DNA from: CAVVSD01 sp963837655
Lineage (GTDB): Bacteria; Actinomycetota; Thermoleophilia; Solirubrobacterales; Solirubrobacteraceae
Reading direction: 5' to 3'
DNA length: 64,000 bases
Assembly (NCBI GenBank): GCA_963837655.1
Contig: CAWIOK010000006.1
Coordinates: forward strand, 62,001 to 126,000
Shown here: one piece after another, positions 25,773-34,536 of the stretch
Position numbering within the stretch: position 1 is the stretch's first letter
Layout of the letters: each line of letters begins with the position of its first letter
The notes under the pieces: generated by a model
Told to the model about the DNA's origin: nothing
Seen by the model: only the letters and a program-made list of their open reading frames with translations
The model's database searches: none
Translations under genes and position numbers: made by a program

Positions 25773-26627
25773 TCATGCCGCCGCCCTGATCTTGGTGCCC
25801 ATGCCGGCGTTCGTGAAGAGCTCCATGAGCATCGAGTGGGGAACGCGGCCGTCCACGATGTGCGCGAACGTCACCCCGCCGTGGATCGCGTCCAGGCAGG
25901 CCTGGAGCTTGGGGCGCATGCCGCCCGCGATCTGCGGCAGCGCGGCCGTGACCTCGTCCGCGTCCGCCTCGGAGATGACCGATTCGGGGTCGGACGGGTC
26001 GCGCAGCCAGCCGGGGACGTCGGTGAGGAACATGACCTTGTAGGCGCGGAGCGCGCGAGCGACCGCGGCGGCCGCCTCGTCGGCGTTGACGTTGTAGGAC
26101 TGGCCGTCGCGGTCGGCACCCACGGACGCGACGACCGGGATGTAGTCCTGGGCGATGTGCAGGAGCACGTCGACGTCGACGCGCTCGATCTTGCCCACGA
26201 AGCCGATGTCCTCGCCACCGGGTGCGGTCTGGCGCACGACGCGGAAGAGCGAGCCGTCGTCGCCGCAGAGGCCCACGGCGGGCTGGCCGTGGCGGTTCAG
26301 GCGCAGGACGATGTCCTTGTTGACCTTGCCGACGAGCACCATCTTCGCCACCTCCACCGTCGCCTCGTCGCTGACCCGCAGTCCGCTGATGAACTCCACG
26401 GGCAGGCCGAGCCTGTTCATGTACGCGGTGATCTCGGGCCCGCCGCCGTGCACGACGACGGGACGCAGGCCGACGTACTTGAGGAGCACGACGTCGCGCG
26501 CGAACTCCTCGCGCAGCTGCGGATCCTCCATCGCCGCCCCGCCGTACTTGATGACCACCGTCTGGCCGGCGAACTCCCGCATGTACGGGAGGGCCTCCAG
26601 CAGGGTCCCTACGTCGCGTCCGTTCAT
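25773..26627 (-). CDS. argB: acetylglutamate kinase
   Basis: 284 residues of the amino-acid kinase fold; phosphorylates N-acetylglutamate, usually the feedback-controlled step. Markers: TVVIKYGGAAM (about 23-33), VVVHGGGPEI (about 57-66), GLCGDDG, NVNADEAAAA, FLTDVPGWL and IAGGMRPKLQACLDAI near the end. The last segment belongs to the arginine-sensitive type. The start overlaps the argJ stop (ATGA). The stop is followed two bases later by the double-hairpin element. Confidence 0.96.
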   Translation of the reverse strand: MNGRDVGTLLEALPYMREFAGQTVVIKYGGAAMEDPQLREEFARDVVLLKYVGLRPVVVHGGGPEITAYMNRLGLPVEFISGLRVSDEATVEVAKMVLVGKVNKDIVLRLNRHGQPAVGLCGDDGSLFRVVRQTAPGGEDIGFVGKIERVDVDVLLHIAQDYIPVVASVGADRDGQSYNVNADEAAAAVARALRAYKVMFLTDVPGWLRDPSDPESVISEADADEVTAALPQIAGGMRPKLQACLDAIHGGVTFAHIVDGRVPHSMLMELFTNAGMGTKIRAAA

Positions 26628-27865
26628 GTCGTGTAATCCGCGTTGATGGTCACGTAGCCGTGCCCGAGGTCGGAGAAGAAGACCTCGGTCTCGGCGCCCT
26701 CGCCCGGCAGCCGCACCTCGTACTCGACCTCGTCGCGCGCGACGGCCGTTGCAAGCTCGCCGAGGTCGAAGCGGCCCGCCGCGCCGCCCTTGCAGACCGG
26801 GACGCCCTCGATCGCGATGTCGAGCGCCAGCGGCGTCGTGCTCGGCAGCGCCGCGCCCACCGCCTGAGCGATGCGGCCCCAGTTGGGATCGCCGCCGTGC
26901 AGTGCTGTCTTGACCAGCGGGGAGTTGGCGACCGCCCGCGCGGCGCGCTCGGCGGCCACGCCGTCGCCGCCACGGACGACCACGCGCCCGACCCGGCCGG
27001 CGCCTTCGCCGTCGCGGACGATGAGCAACGCGAGGTCGCGCAGCACGGCGTCCAGCGCCTCGCCGAAGCGCAGCTCGTCCTCGGACTCAGGAGCGACGGT
27101 CACGTCGCTGGCGCCCGAGCACTGCAGGATCACGGTGTCGTTGGTGGAGAGCTGCCCGTCGACCGAGATGCGCTCGAACGAGCGCTTGACGCACACCCCG
27201 AGCAGCAGGTCGGCGGTCTCCGGGGAGAGCGCGGCGTCGGTCTGGACGAAGCAGAGCATCGTCGCGAAGCCGGGCTGGATCATCCCCGCGCCCTTCGCCT
27301 GGGCGGTGAGCCGCACCGGGCCCGACGGCAGCTGCACCTCCACGCATGTGCGCTTGGCGAAGGCGTCGGTCGTGCGGATCGCGTCGGCGAAGTCCTCCGC
27401 GCCCTCGCGGCGCAGCTCGCCGTGCGCGAGCGCAAGACCGCGGATCATCGCCTTGCCGTCGAGCTGCACGCCGATGACGCCGGTGGACGCGACCGCGACC
27501 TGGTCCTCGCGGACCCCGCCGACCATGCCCGCGGCGCCCTGGACGCGGGCGGCCTGCTCGTAGCCGAAGTTCCCGGTGGCGGCGTTCGCGTTGCCCGAGT
27601 TGGCCGCGATGGTCCGGATCGCATCCAGCCGCGTGCGCTTGCGGCACAGCTCGACCGGCGCAGCGACGACCGACGAGGCGGTGAAGCGCGCGGCGCTCGT
27701 GGTCTCCGCCTCGACGCTGATCATCAAGCCGAGATCCAGCCCCTCGGGCTTGAGGCCCGCGTGGACGCCGGAGGCGCGGAAACCGCCGGGGAGCAGGCCG
27801 TCGTCGAGGGGCGTCACGTGCGGGTGCACGGTGCTCCAGCGCGACGGGCCGGGCAGCGCGTTCAC
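26624..27865 (-). CDS. argJ: glutamate N-acetyltransferase/ornithine acetyltransferase
   Basis: 413 residues from a GTG with GGAG eight bases upstream. Precursor of the self-cleaving ArgJ heterodimer that recycles the acetyl group from acetylornithine to glutamate. The autocleavage site is KGAGMIQPGFATML with nucleophile Thr202. Other family segments are ANSGNANAATG (about 89-99), NDTVILQCSG and GGDPNWGRIAQAVG. Presence of ArgJ in place of ArgE shows the cyclic arginine pathway. It overlaps argC (GTGA) and argB (ATGA) by 4 nt. Confidence 0.96.
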   Translation of the reverse strand: MNALPGPSRWSTVHPHVTPLDDGLLPGGFRASGVHAGLKPEGLDLGLMISVEAETTSAARFTASSVVAAPVELCRKRTRLDAIRTIAANSGNANAATGNFGYEQAARVQGAAGMVGGVREDQVAVASTGVIGVQLDGKAMIRGLALAHGELRREGAEDFADAIRTTDAFAKRTCVEVQLPSGPVRLTAQAKGAGMIQPGFATMLCFVQTDAALSPETADLLLGVCVKRSFERISVDGQLSTNDTVILQCSGASDVTVAPESEDELRFGEALDAVLRDLALLIVRDGEGAGRVGRVVVRGGDGVAAERAARAVANSPLVKTALHGGDPNWGRIAQAVGAALPSTTPLALDIAIEGVPVCKGGAAGRFDLGELATAVARDEVEYEVRLPGEGAETEVFFSDLGHGYVTINADYTT

Positions 27866-28890
27866 GCCAGGGTCTCCGCGCGCTCGGCGATCGGGCCCAG
27901 CCCCTCCGTCTCGGGGCGCCCGAACATGAGGTTCAGCGACTGCACGGCCTGTGAGGACGTGCCCTTCCAGAGGTTGTCGATCGCCGCGAAGACGAGCACC
28001 TTGCCCGTCCGCGGCTCGGAGTGCACGTGGATGCGGCAGAGGTTCGTCTCGCGGACGTCGCGCACGCCCGGCGGCCGGTCGGTCAGCTCCACGAACGGCT
28101 CGTCGGCGTAGGCGGCGACGTAGCGCTCCAGCAGCTCCTGCTGGCTGAGCCGCCGCGTCGTCGTGACGTAGCAGGACAGCAGCTCGCCCTGGTCCAGCGG
28201 CACCAGGTGCGGGACGAACGTCGCCGCCACCGGCATCCCGTACGCGCGCAGCTCCTGGTCGATCTCGGGGGAGTGGCGGTGCCCGGTGACCGCGTAGGGC
28301 GAGACGTTCTCGTCGACGCTGACGAAGTGCGTGCGCTGCGTCGCCCCGCGGCCGGCGCCGGACACCCCTGTCTTCGCGTCGATGACGACGTCGGCGACCA
28401 GGCCGTCCCCACCCAGCGGCGCGAGGCCGAGCAGCGCGGCGGTGGGGAAGCAGCCGGGGCCGGCGACGATGTCGGCGTCGGCGATCTGCGCCCGGTAGCG
28501 CTCGGGCAGGCCGTAGACGCCGGCGCCGAACAGCTCAGGCGCCTTGTGCTCTCCGTACCACTGGTCGTACGTCGCGCGATCGCGCAGGCGGAAGTCGGCG
28601 CTGAGGTCCACGACGCGCACACCGCGGTCGCGCAGCGCCGCGACGACGGGGGACGCCGCACCGTGCGGGTAGGCGACGATCGCCGCGTCCACGGCGGCAT
28701 GGCGATCGAGGTCGAGCTCCTCCAGGACCGTCGGCACGCGGTGATGCGGATACAGGTCGCTCAGCGGCACCCCGACGTCCGATCGCGACGTGACAGCGGC
28801 GAGCTCGAAGTGCGGATGGCGGTGCAGGATGCGAGCGGCGAGCGCCCCCGCGTAGCCCGACCCGCCGGCGACCAGGACCGTCTCACCCAC
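27862..28890 (-). CDS. argC: N-acetyl-gamma-glutamyl-phosphate reductase
   Basis: 342 residues from the GTG at 28890, which has GAGGTGAG about six bases upstream inside the end of pheT and gives the family start MGETVLVAGGSGYAG. NADPH-binding glycine motif VLVAGGSGYAGALAARIL. Catalytic cysteine in GPGCFPTAALLGL, and the later His segment GHRHSPEIDQEL. It reduces acetylglutamyl phosphate. The 8-nt overlap with pheT ties arginine synthesis to the pheST transcript. Confidence 0.95.
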   Translation of the reverse strand: MGETVLVAGGSGYAGALAARILHRHPHFELAAVTSRSDVGVPLSDLYPHHRVPTVLEELDLDRHAAVDAAIVAYPHGAASPVVAALRDRGVRVVDLSADFRLRDRATYDQWYGEHKAPELFGAGVYGLPERYRAQIADADIVAGPGCFPTAALLGLAPLGGDGLVADVVIDAKTGVSGAGRGATQRTHFVSVDENVSPYAVTGHRHSPEIDQELRAYGMPVAATFVPHLVPLDQGELLSCYVTTTRRLSQQELLERYVAAYADEPFVELTDRPPGVRDVRETNLCRIHVHSEPRTGKVLVFAAIDNLWKGTSSQAVQSLNLMFGRPETEGLGPIAERAETLA

Positions 28891-31294
28891 GCAGCTCACC
28901 TCCCAGCTCATCGCGCAGCGCAGCGACGATCGCCTCGCGCACAGGCGCGACGTCCTCGTCGGTGAGCGTGCGGTCGGCGGCCCGGAAGGTCAGGGCGAAG
29001 GCGAGCGAGCGCCGGCCCTCCCCCACCTGGGCGCCCGTGTACACGTCGAAGACCTCCGCGCCCGTGAGCAGCGCTCCGCCGGCACCGCGGATCACCTCGA
29101 CGGCGCGGCCAGCGGCGACGTCGACCGGGAGGATCACCGCGAGGTCCTGGCGCAGCGGCGGGTAGCTCACGACGTCCGTGTAGCCCGCCGGCGCCGGGAC
29201 GGCGGCGATGATCTTGCCGAGGTCCAGCGCGAACGCGGCCACCGGCTGGTCGATGTCCCAGGTCGCGGCGACGAGCGGATGCACCTCGCCGACGAACCCG
29301 AGGCGCACCTCGCCCGCGAGCACCTCGGCGCTGCGGCCGGGATGCAGGAACGGCCAGGACGAGGGCTGCACGGACCAGTCGACCCGAAGCGTGTCGAGGA
29401 CCGCTGCGACGAGGGCGGATGCGGCGAAGATGTCGGCGGGGCCGGCGGCGGGACCCCACGATCTCGGCGTCAGGCGGCCGGTGACCAGCGCGGCGAGCGC
29501 GTGATGCTCGTCGGCGGGCTGCGTGTCGCTCGCGCGGTAGACCGCCGCGGACTCGAACAGGCCGAGGTCGCGGACGCCGCGCGCCATGTTGGCCCCGGCG
29601 GCGTCCAGCAGCGAGCCGAGGATCGTCGGGCGCAGGATGGCCTGTGCCTCGCTCATCGGGTTCTGGACCTCGACGACGTTGCGCAGCGCGCTGTCGTCCG
29701 GGATCCGCAGGCGGTCCAGCAGGCCCCGGTCGGCGAAGCTCCACCCGGCGATCTCGTACAGCCCGCGCCCGACGAGGACGTCCTCTGCACGGCGCCGCAC
29801 CCGCTGTGCGGCGGTCAGGACGCCGATCGCCCCGTTGCGCGAGGGGAGCGTCGCCGGGAGGTTCTCGTTGACGCCGTGCAGCCGGGCGATCTCCTCGACG
29901 AGGTCCGCCTCGCGCGTGACGTCCTCCCGGCGCCAGTACGGGACGGTCACGTCCAGGCCGTCGTCGGCGTCGGCGACCCCGAAGCCCAGTGCGCGGAGGT
30001 GCTCGGACTGCTCGTCGCGCGGGATCCGGACACCGAGCAGCGCCTCGACGCGCGTCTCGCGCAGCCGCAGCAGCGCAGGCTCCGGGCCGGCGCCGCCGAC
30101 GTCGATCGTGCCCGGCAGCAGGCGCGCGCCTGCAAGATCCACGAGCAGCGCGGACGCGACCGCCTGGGCGTCCATCGTCTGCTCGGGCGCGAGCCCCTTC
30201 TCGTTGCGCGTGCTGGCCTCGCTGCGCAGGACGAGCCGGTTGGAGGTCGCGTTGATCGTCGGACCGTGCCAGTTGGCGACCTCGAGCAGGACCCGCGTCG
30301 TCGTGTCGGAGACCTCGGAGCGGTCCCCGCCCATGATCCCGGCGATGGACGTCGGGCCCTCGTCGTCGGCGATGAGGCAGTCGTCGGTGGTGAGCGTGCG
30401 GACCTGGTCGTCGAGCGTGACGACCTGCTCGCCCTCGGTCGCGCGGCGCACGACGAGCCTGGCGCCCGCGACCCGGTCGAGGTCGAACGCGTGCAGCGGC
30501 TGCCCCGTCAGGAGCATCACGTAGTTCGTGATGTCGACGACGTTGTTGATCGGCCGCTGCCCGGCAGCGGACAACCGCGCCTTCAGCCAGAGAGGCGATG
30601 GCGCGATCGTCACGTCCTCGAAGACGCGTGCGGTGAACCGGGGGCACAGGTCCGGCGCCTGCACCTCGATCGTCACCGGCAGCCCGCCGGTCGCGGAACC
30701 CGGGTCGGTCGCCCACGGCGGGTCGGCAAGCGGCGCCCCGGTCGCCGCGTGGACCTCGCGCGCGACGCCGTAGAGGCCGAGCTCGTCAGGGCGGTTGGGC
30801 GTCGCCTCGAGGTCGAGCACCTCGGTCCCGAGCGGCAGGACCTCCTCCAGCGGCTGGCCCGGCCGCAGCCCATCGGGCTCCAGGACCATGATCCCCGCGT
30901 GGTCGGCGCCGATCTCGAGCTCGTCCTCGGCGAGGATCATGCCCTCCGAGACCTGACCGCGCAGCTTCGCCTTCTTGAGCTTGACGCCCCCGGGCATGAT
31001 CGCCCCAGGCCGTGCCACCGCCACGGTCTGGCCGGCGGCGACGTTCGGGGCCCCGCAGACGATGTGCGCGGGCTCCTCCTCGCCCACGTCGACGGTGCAG
31101 ACCTTCAGCCGGTCGGCATCGGGGTGCTGCTCGGCGGTGAGAACGCGGCCCACGACGAAGCGCTCGTGCGCGCCGACGCCGCGGGCGGTGATGCCGGCCA
31201 CCTCGGTGCCGGTCATCTCCAGCCGCTCGGCCAGCTCGGCGGTCGTGATCTCGGGCGAGCAGTACTCGCGCAGCCATTGGACGGGGACGAGCAT
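28883..31294 (-). CDS. pheT: phenylalanyl-tRNA synthetase beta subunit
   Basis: 803 residues, normal for bacterial PheT. Domains in order: B1 with tRNA-binding OB fold (about 40-150, GRVLTAEQHPDADRLKVC), B3/B4 editing domain (INNVVDITNYVMLLTGQPLHAFD), B5 (about 400-470), the catalytic-like B6/B7 and the C-terminal anticodon-binding B8 (SYPPLRQDLAVILPVDVAAG). ATG at 31294 overlaps the pheS TGA by one base (TGATG). Forms the (alpha beta)2 enzyme with PheS. Confidence 0.96.
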   Translation of the reverse strand: MLVPVQWLREYCSPEITTAELAERLEMTGTEVAGITARGVGAHERFVVGRVLTAEQHPDADRLKVCTVDVGEEEPAHIVCGAPNVAAGQTVAVARPGAIMPGGVKLKKAKLRGQVSEGMILAEDELEIGADHAGIMVLEPDGLRPGQPLEEVLPLGTEVLDLEATPNRPDELGLYGVAREVHAATGAPLADPPWATDPGSATGGLPVTIEVQAPDLCPRFTARVFEDVTIAPSPLWLKARLSAAGQRPINNVVDITNYVMLLTGQPLHAFDLDRVAGARLVVRRATEGEQVVTLDDQVRTLTTDDCLIADDEGPTSIAGIMGGDRSEVSDTTTRVLLEVANWHGPTINATSNRLVLRSEASTRNEKGLAPEQTMDAQAVASALLVDLAGARLLPGTIDVGGAGPEPALLRLRETRVEALLGVRIPRDEQSEHLRALGFGVADADDGLDVTVPYWRREDVTREADLVEEIARLHGVNENLPATLPSRNGAIGVLTAAQRVRRRAEDVLVGRGLYEIAGWSFADRGLLDRLRIPDDSALRNVVEVQNPMSEAQAILRPTILGSLLDAAGANMARGVRDLGLFESAAVYRASDTQPADEHHALAALVTGRLTPRSWGPAAGPADIFAASALVAAVLDTLRVDWSVQPSSWPFLHPGRSAEVLAGEVRLGFVGEVHPLVAATWDIDQPVAAFALDLGKIIAAVPAPAGYTDVVSYPPLRQDLAVILPVDVAAGRAVEVIRGAGGALLTGAEVFDVYTGAQVGEGRRSLAFALTFRAADRTLTDEDVAPVREAIVAALRDELGGELRG

Positions 31295-32328
31295 CAGCCG
31301 AACTGCTCCAGGACGCGCAGGTCGTTGTCGTACAGCAGCCGCAGGTCGGGGATGCCGTGCTTGAGCATCGCGATCCGCTCGATGCCCATGCCGAACGCGA
31401 AGCCGGAGAGGCGCTCGGGGTCGTAGCCGACGTGCCCGAACACGTTGGGGTCGACCATGCCCGCGCCCAGGATCTCCAGCCAGTTGGTGTCGCGGCACAC
31501 CGGGCAGCGCACGCCCGGCACGTGGACCATGAAGCACGAGATGTCGACCTCCACGCTCGGCTCCGTGAACGGGAAGAAGTGGGGGCGCAGGCGGATCTCG
31601 CGGTCGGGCCCGAAGATCGCGCGGGCGAAGGCCAGCAGGGTGCCCTTGAGGTCGGTCAATGTGATGTCGGTGTCGACCGCGAGGCCCTCGACCTGGTGGA
31701 ACTGGGGCGTGTGCGTCGCGTCGTTGTCGCGCCGGTACGTGCGCCCGGGGATGACGAGGTACAGCGGCGGGTCCGCCGCCTGCATCGCGCGGATCTGCAT
31801 GGGCGACGTGTGCGTGCGCAGCACCGCGTCGTCGGCCGTGTAGAACGTGTCCGTCCGCGCCCGCGCGGGGTGCGCCGGGCTGTGGTTGAGCGCGTCGAAG
31901 TTGTTGTAGACGGTCTCGACCTCAGGGCCCTCGGCCACCTGGAAGCCGAGGCCGAGGAAGACGTCCTCGATCTCGCGGCGCGTCGCGGTCAGCAGGTGCA
32001 GGCGCCCGACCGGCTGCGGCGGTGTGCCTGGCAGCGTGACGTCGACCCGGTCGCGCTCCAGGCGCTGCCCGAGCTCGGCCTCGGCGAGCCGCGCCTGGGA
32101 CTCCTCGATCGCGCGGGTGATCGACTGCCGGGCCTCGTTGGCGGCCCGTCCGACGGCGCCGCGCTCGTCGGGCGGCAGCTCGGCGACGGTTCGCAGGAGG
32201 TTGGGCAGCTCGGCCTTGCGGCCGAGCCACTGGACCCTGAGCTCCTCGAGGGCCTCGGTGCTCGCGGCCGCCTCGACGGCGGCCTCGGCCCGCGCCCGCA
32301 GATCGGCGATGTGGTCGAGCGTGCTCAT
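31294..32328 (-). CDS. pheS: phenylalanyl-tRNA synthetase alpha subunit
   Basis: 344 residues. An N-terminal coiled coil (about 5-90) binds tRNA. The class II catalytic core carries motif 2 RTYRRDNDATHTPQFHQVEG and motif 3 GFAFGMGIERIAML. HTSPMQIRAM and the FFPFTEPSVEVDISC segment are typical. The start overlaps the upstream methyltransferase stop by 4 nt (ATGA), and the stop overlaps pheT by one base, so the three genes are translationally coupled. Confidence 0.97.
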   Translation of the reverse strand: MSTLDHIADLRARAEAAVEAAASTEALEELRVQWLGRKAELPNLLRTVAELPPDERGAVGRAANEARQSITRAIEESQARLAEAELGQRLERDRVDVTLPGTPPQPVGRLHLLTATRREIEDVFLGLGFQVAEGPEVETVYNNFDALNHSPAHPARARTDTFYTADDAVLRTHTSPMQIRAMQAADPPLYLVIPGRTYRRDNDATHTPQFHQVEGLAVDTDITLTDLKGTLLAFARAIFGPDREIRLRPHFFPFTEPSVEVDISCFMVHVPGVRCPVCRDTNWLEILGAGMVDPNVFGHVGYDPERLSGFAFGMGIERIAMLKHGIPDLRLLYDNDLRVLEQFG

Positions 32329-33023
32329 CCGCGCGGGACCCTAGTTGAGAGCTCGTAGAGGGCGACCGTGGCAGCCATCGCTGCATTCAGCGAGTCGCCC
32401 GCGATCGGGATGTGCGCGACCCTCGTGCACTGCGCGACGACCTCCGGGCTGAGCCCGGCGCGCTCCGCGCCGACGACGATCGTCGCATCCGACGGGCCCT
32501 GCAGCGCCTCGCCCTCGCGCATGACGAGCGCGACGGTCTCCCCCGGCAGCTCCTCGATGGAGCCGACGCGCGCGAGCGGGACGGAGAACACGGCGCCCAT
32601 CGACGCCCGCACCGCCCTCGGCCCGTACGGATCGGTGCAGCCGGGGCCGATCACGACGCTGCCCGCTCCGAAGGACGCGGCGGCGCGCAGGACGGTCCCG
32701 ACGTTCCCGGGATCGCGGACGCCCCAGAGCGCGATGCAGCGAGGCCCGACCGGCTCGGTATAGCGCTGCTCGTACACGCCGATGGTGCGCGTCCCCGATC
32801 CGAGCGCCGAGGCGTCCGCGAGCAGCGCGGGGTCGACCTCCTCACCGTCGAGCGAGCTGCCGGCCGCCGACAGCAGGTGCACCGGGCGCCATCCGGCGAC
32901 GTTCGCGGCCCGCACCAGGTCCTCGCCCTCGGCGACGAACAGCCCCGTCCGCGCACGCTCACGCCGCGCGGCGAGCTTGCGGATCTCCTTGAGCTTGGGG
33001 TTGTGGGGGCTGGTGATGGTCAT
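32325..33023 (-). CDS. SPOUT (TrmH-family) RNA methyltransferase
   Basis: 232 residues. An N-terminal substrate-binding part (SPHNPKLKEIRKLAARRERART, VAEGEDLVRAA) resembles the L30e-like domain of 23S rRNA 2'-O-methyltransferases. The SpoU motifs are present: motif 1 DPGNVGTVLRAAASFGAG, motif 2 IVVGAERAGLS, and motif 3 IPIAGDSLNAAMAATVALYE, forming the knotted SAM site. The position before pheST is conserved in many actinobacteria. Only 10 bp separate its ATG from an intrinsic terminator, so expression may depend on read-through. Confidence 0.92.
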   Translation of the reverse strand: MTITSPHNPKLKEIRKLAARRERARTGLFVAEGEDLVRAANVAGWRPVHLLSAAGSSLDGEEVDPALLADASALGSGTRTIGVYEQRYTEPVGPRCIALWGVRDPGNVGTVLRAAASFGAGSVVIGPGCTDPYGPRAVRASMGAVFSVPLARVGSIEELPGETVALVMREGEALQGPSDATIVVGAERAGLSPEVVAQCTRVAHIPIAGDSLNAAMAATVALYELSTRVPRG

Positions 33024-33033
33024 GTCGGAGCAA

Positions 33034-33068
33034 GAAAAAGGGCGCCGTCCCTGGGGGATTCGGCGCCC
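33034..33068 (-). terminator. intrinsic terminator after rplT, just before the methyltransferase-pheST genes
   Basis: On the minus strand: GGGCGCCG, 13-base loop, CGGCGCCC, then TTTTTC. This is a canonical stem plus T-tract, rare in so GC-rich a genome. It lies 30 bp after the rplT stop and ends 10 bp before the next start codon, so it may act as an attenuator between the ribosomal-protein genes and pheST. Confidence 0.85.
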
Positions 33069-33098
33069 GTGAGGTGCTCGGTGTCGGCCTTCTGGGGA

Positions 33099-33458
33099 CT
33101 AGGCGGCCGACGCCTCGCGGGCTGCGTCGACGAATCGGCGGAAGGTCTCGGGGTCGCGCACGGCGATGTCGGCCAGGACCTTGCGATCCAGCTCGATGCC
33201 GGCGACTGACAGCCCGTGGATGAACGTGCCGTAGCTCATGCCGTTGAGGCGAGCAGCAGCGTTGATGCGGGTGATCCAGAGACGACGGAAGTCACGCTTG
33301 CGGTTGCGCCGATCGCGGTACGCGTACGCGTCCGCCTTCATCAGCGCTTCCTTGGCGTGCTTGTAATGGGCGTGCGCGTCGCCGCGGTAGCCCTTCGCCC
33401 GCTCCAGGGTGGCGCGGCGCTTCTTGCGCGCGTTGACGGAGCGCTTGACGCGGGTCAC
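33099..33458 (-). CDS. rplT: 50S ribosomal protein L20
   Basis: 119 residues, the standard length. Basic N-terminal extension RVKRSVNARKKRRATLERAKG that threads 23S rRNA, then the globular part RDRRNRKRDFRRLWITRINAA and MSYGTFIHGLSVAGIELDRKVLADIA. GTG start overlapping the rpmI stop by 4 nt (GTGA). Confidence 0.98.
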   Translation of the reverse strand: MTRVKRSVNARKKRRATLERAKGYRGDAHAHYKHAKEALMKADAYAYRDRRNRKRDFRRLWITRINAAARLNGMSYGTFIHGLSVAGIELDRKVLADIAVRDPETFRRFVDAAREASAA

Positions 33459-33658
33459 TTGGTCTTCGCTCCCAGCAGGTTCTTGACGCGCTTGGCGTCC
33501 TCAGGGGAGAGGATCACGGGACGGCCTAGGTGGCGCTTGCGCTTGGGCGACTTCTTCTCGAGGATGTGGCTCGTGAAGGCGTGGCGGGCCTTGACCTTGC
33601 CGCCACCGGTCACCTTGAAGCGCTTCTTCGCGCCGGAGTGGGTTTTCATCTTGGGCAT
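33455..33658 (-). CDS. rpmI: 50S ribosomal protein L35
   Basis: 67 residues beginning MPKMKTHSGAKKRFKVTGGG, the family signature, followed by ARHAFTSHILEKKSPKRKR and a C-terminal helix. A longer frame exists upstream but the L35 start is fixed by the conserved N-terminus. It lies 40 bp after infC and overlaps rplT. Confidence 0.98.
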   Translation of the reverse strand: MPKMKTHSGAKKRFKVTGGGKVKARHAFTSHILEKKSPKRKRHLGRPVILSPEDAKRVKNLLGAKTK

Positions 33659-33698
33659 GACGAGCGGGTCAGGATAGCTGACCCACTCGTCGCGCCGC

Positions 33699-34451
33699 TC
33701 ACTCCGTGCTCGACGTCTCCTCGGCGTCCGGTTCGCCGTCGGCCTCCGTGGTGCTCTCGGGCTCCACGGTGTCTTCGGCGTCCGCGGTGATCTCGACGTC
33801 GCCGTTGAGATCGGCACCGCCGGTGTCGCCGTTCAGGCTTGCGCCCTCCTCGGCCACCCCGTCGGCATCGCCCTCCTCGTCCTCATCGAGCGTGCCGGCG
33901 AGCACGGCCTTGGAGGGGCCGAGCATCATCGTCATGTTGCGGCCGTCCTGCTGCGGACGCTGCTCCACGATCGCGAGCTCGGAGAGCTCCTCGGCGAGGC
34001 GATCCAGGATCTCCTGGCCGCGCTCCGGATGCGTCACCTCGCGCCCGCGGAACATGATCGTGACCTTGACCTTGTCCTTGTGGCGGAGGAAGCGCTCGAC
34101 ATGCCCCTTCTTCGTGGCGTAGTCGTGCGCCGCGATCTTCGGCCGGAACTTGATCTCGCGGATGACGATGTTCTGCTGGCGCTTGCGCGCCTGCTTCTGC
34201 TTCTGGGCTTGCTCGTACTTGTACTTCGAGTAGTCGAGCACCCGCACAACCGGCGGGCGTGCCTCAGCAGCGACCTCGACGAGATCGAGATCGCGTTCTT
34301 GGGCGTAGCGGAGAGCATCGTCGGTGCGCATGACACCGATCTGAGCTCCCTGCTCGTCGATAAGCCGCACCTCGGGAACACGGATCCTGTCGTTGATCCG
34401 TGTCTGATCCCGCTCGGGCGGGCGCCGGTCGAACCTTCTCGGTACCGGCAC
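33699..34451 (-). CDS. infC: translation initiation factor IF-3 with acidic C-terminal tail
   Basis: 250 residues from a GTG. N-domain (about 18-88: INDRIRVPEVRLIDEQGAQIGVM, LDLVEVAAEARPPVVRVLDYSKYKYEQ) and C-domain (about 98-178: IKFRPKIAAHDYATKKGHVERFL, FRGREVTHPERGQ). IF-3 normally ends near residue 180. Here about 65 more residues, almost all Asp, Glu, Gly, Ala and Thr, form an acidic tail. Such tails occur in several actinobacteria. infC-rpmI-rplT form the classic operon. An inverted repeat 40 bp upstream may belong to its leader. Confidence 0.96.
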   Translation of the reverse strand: MPVPRRFDRRPPERDQTRINDRIRVPEVRLIDEQGAQIGVMRTDDALRYAQERDLDLVEVAAEARPPVVRVLDYSKYKYEQAQKQKQARKRQQNIVIREIKFRPKIAAHDYATKKGHVERFLRHKDKVKVTIMFRGREVTHPERGQEILDRLAEELSELAIVEQRPQQDGRNMTMMLGPSKAVLAGTLDEDEEGDADGVAEEGASLNGDTGGADLNGDVEITADAEDTVEPESTTEADGEPDAEETSSTE

Positions 34452-34491
34452 TAGCGTTGGATGGCGTGCGTCAAGCCGATGGCGAGCACGC

Positions 34492-34519
34492 GTGCGTTTG
34501 AACGTGTGTCAACACGCAC
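34492..34519 (-). promoter_or_regulatory. inverted repeat in the infC leader
   Basis: GTGCGTTTGA, seven bases, TCAACACGCAC (10 pairs with one bulge). The minus-strand copy contains TTGACA. It lies 40 bp before the infC start and could be the -35 region, an autoregulatory leader hairpin, or both. No matching -10 was clear. Confidence 0.35.
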
Positions 34520-34536
34520 CAGTCTAACACCGAAGA

